Assembly (NCBI GenBank): GCA_001780825.1
Contig: MFIX01000098.1
Span: 146-6,787 of the forward strand
Reading direction: 5' to 3'
DNA: 6,642 nucleotides
Source of the DNA: Candidatus Glassbacteria bacterium RIFCSPLOWO2_12_FULL_58_11
GTDB taxonomy: Bacteria > Gemmatimonadota > Glassbacteria > GWA2-58-10
The notes under the pieces were generated by a model that had not been told where the DNA came from, did not search any database, and saw nothing but the letters and a program-made list of their open reading frames with translations. Shown piece after piece: positions 5,239 to 6,642 of this stretch (position 1 is its first letter; each line of letters starts with the position of its first letter). The translations under genes and the position numbers were made by a program.

Positions 5239-6642
5239 TCAGTACTCCAGCGCGCCGATATCCGGGGCGCGGCCCCGAAAGTCATCATTGATCCCGCGCA
5301 AATGCGCTCCCCGGTCGATCAGCGGGCTGTCCGGCCGGGGCCGGAAATCGCCGCCGGTGGCGTATTCCGCCGCCGGGTAGTTGCTGACCTGGTCGTACTC
5401 GAAGCCTTTCCAGGGATAAGCGCCGAGACCCGGGGTGTCGCTGAACCGGGGATCGGCATAGAGGCCGTGAGCCTCCTGGCCGGTAGCCGCCCGGAAGTCC
5501 TCGAGCGTGGCGTATGTCACGCCGTTCCACTCGAACTTGCGCGGCGTCAGCCCCGGAGTGTGGTAGTAGCAGTCGTAGTCCAGGTAGTTGTCCCCGTCGT
5601 AGCCGGTGCGCACGGCCCGGTCCGCGCCGATCATCGCGTTGTTCTTGATCACCTTGTTGCGCATGTCCGGCCCGCCTGAGGCCGTGCCGGTAAGCCCGAC
5701 CAGCCCCATGCCGTTGCCGCTGTTCAATCCGTAGCCTGAGTTGTGGTACACATAAGTCGGCCCGGCGCTCCAGGGGCTGCCGACATTGAATTTGAACATC
5801 AGGTTCCAGAAAGTTACCTGGTTGCGGGTCACATACACCGGTCCGCGCTCGACCGGGGCCAGGGAGATCGCCACCATGGCGTTGCGCACAGAGTTGCCGT
5901 GAAGGCGCATGTTCAGGCCGCCGCCGTCCATCTCGAACGCGTCATCGCCGATATTGTAAATCTGGTTGAACATTACATCCGTGTCGCGATGTGTGCCCCA
6001 GGCCTCCGGCATCTGCCAGCTTTCCACCGCTATCCCGTCGAACCAGCCGTAGATCGTGTTGAAACAGAAAGAGTTACCTCTGCCAGCGGCAGAGCACATG
6101 ATCCCCTGCCGCGGGTATTCTCCCGCCTTGATCGAGTACCAGGGAATATCCAGCAGCCCCTGCTCGTAGAGCTCGTTGCGCCAGATTGCATTACCGCTGG
6201 TCTCCCCGTTTTTCATGAAAACGCCATTGGGCGAGTTGTGGATGATATTTTCGGTTACCACGCAGCCGTGCGCTCCCTCGCTCAGACGCACCCCGGCGCT
6301 GCCGTAATAGCGCATCTCGAACCCCCGCACCACCACGTATTGGCTGCCGGAGAGGCGGAAAGCATAGGCGTGGCGGGCGATATTGTAGCGGTGGTTACCG
6401 GGTGAATCGCCGAGGCCGGTGCGCAGGTAGAGCTTGCGGGTCCGGCTGTCGTAAAAGCAGGCGCGCGGGACCCCCAGCCTGTCGCCGGTCAGGTCGGACA
6501 GCGATTCGTAGGGGAACACCCGGTCTCCGTCCTGGGCCACGTAGCCATAGCCGAAACCGTCCGGCGTGTTGATTTCCGTGCCGAGCGTGGTGACATAGAC
6601 CTGTCCGCTCTGCACCTGCCAGGTGCCCGCGCTATCGGCGAT
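5239..6642 (-). CDS. Right-handed parallel beta-helix protein (pectin-lyase fold), N-terminus missing
   Basis: 467 residues are visible and the frame stays open to the right edge. A GTG at 6613-6615 could be read as a start, but the sequence upstream is in frame and looks coding (IADSAGTWQVQSGQV), so the gene continues outside. An N-terminal beta domain (GTWQVQSGQVYVTTLG, then RKLYLRTG) leads into helix rungs with the usual asparagine and hydrophobic pattern: YVVVRGFEMRYYGSAGVRLS, CVVTENIIHNSPNGVFMKNG, NSFCFNTIYGWFDGIAVES, DVMFNQIYNIGDDAFEMDGG, MRLHGNSVRNAMVAISLAP, VYVTRNQVTFWNLMF and MRNKVIKNNAMIGADRAV. It closes with SPLIDRGAHL and PDIGALEY, a C-terminal cap typical of this group. Such proteins are polysaccharide lyases, hydrolases or glycan-binding proteins; no catalytic residues can be assigned here. 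Export is expected but the signal peptide is off-window. The hydrolase gene downstream on the same strand supports a glycan role. Confidence 0.82.
   Translation of the reverse strand: MADSAGTWQVQSGQVYVTTLGTEINTPDGFGYGYVAQDGDRVFPYESLSDLTGDRLGVPRACFYDSRTRKLYLRTGLGDSPGNHRYNIARHAYAFRLSGSQYVVVRGFEMRYYGSAGVRLSEGAHGCVVTENIIHNSPNGVFMKNGETSGNAIWRNELYEQGLLDIPWYSIKAGEYPRQGIMCSAAGRGNSFCFNTIYGWFDGIAVESWQMPEAWGTHRDTDVMFNQIYNIGDDAFEMDGGGLNMRLHGNSVRNAMVAISLAPVERGPVYVTRNQVTFWNLMFKFNVGSPWSAGPTYVYHNSGYGLNSGNGMGLVGLTGTASGGPDMRNKVIKNNAMIGADRAVRTGYDGDNYLDYDCYYHTPGLTPRKFEWNGVTYATLEDFRAATGQEAHGLYADPRFSDTPGLGAYPWKGFEYDQVSNYPAAEYATGGDFRPRPDSPLIDRGAHLRGINDDFRGRAPDIGALEY

Noticed and set aside
5743..6405. 220-codon plus-strand frame inside the beta-helix gene, and a similar 222-codon frame at 1967-2635
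   Set aside because: Both mirror well-supported minus-strand genes, have histidine/arginine/valine-rich antisense composition and no domain.
1..6642. CRISPR array, insertion sequence, tRNA/rRNA, phage or toxin-antitoxin genes
   Set aside because: No regularly spaced repeats, transposase motifs, cloverleaf or rRNA signatures, or typical protein motifs of these systems were found on either strand.

Overview
The window looks like chromosomal DNA of a Gram-negative, fairly GC-rich environmental bacterium. Four of the six genes encode exported or envelope proteins: an FG-GAP/VCBS lipoprotein, a SUMF1-fold protein, a probable outer-membrane beta-barrel, an apiosidase-like glycoside hydrolase and a parallel beta-helix protein make up the set, with only a zinc-ribbon protein clearly cytoplasmic. 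This mix, including the C-terminal 'PDIGALEY' ending of the beta-helix protein, is common in polysaccharide-degrading bacteria of the PVC and FCB groups and related uncultured phyla. The sequence alone does not fix a lineage.

Layout from right to left, following transcription of the minus-strand genes. A beta-helix (pectin-lyase-fold) protein enters from beyond the right edge and ends at 5239. A 273-bp gap holds a perfect 28-bp palindrome. Next comes a secreted TIM-barrel hydrolase with a collagen-binding-like C-terminal domain (3508-4965). After a 199-bp gap follow a beta-barrel-like protein (2577-3308) and, 25 bp on, a SUMF1/formylglycine-generating-enzyme-fold protein (1712-2551); these two look like an operon. 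At the left edge, an FG-GAP/VCBS lipoprotein (1-894) runs out of the window and carries one apparent frameshift.

The only convincing plus-strand gene is a 43-residue zinc-ribbon protein (1258-1389). It has its own promoter, a strong ribosome binding site and a clean intrinsic terminator, so it is a complete small transcription unit between the VCBS gene and the SUMF1 gene. Immediately after its terminator, 1487-1674 folds on paper into a 188-nt structure: paired ends, a long bulged rod capped by GAAA, and side hairpins. Its layout recalls 6S RNA, but the identity is unproven. It is the most interesting unexplained item here.

Functionally, the hydrolase and beta-helix protein probably act on complex plant or algal glycans outside the cytoplasm. 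The barrel and SUMF1-fold proteins may be envelope partners of unknown role. No TonB-dependent transporter, sulfatase, regulator, tRNA, rRNA, CRISPR array or transposase is visible.
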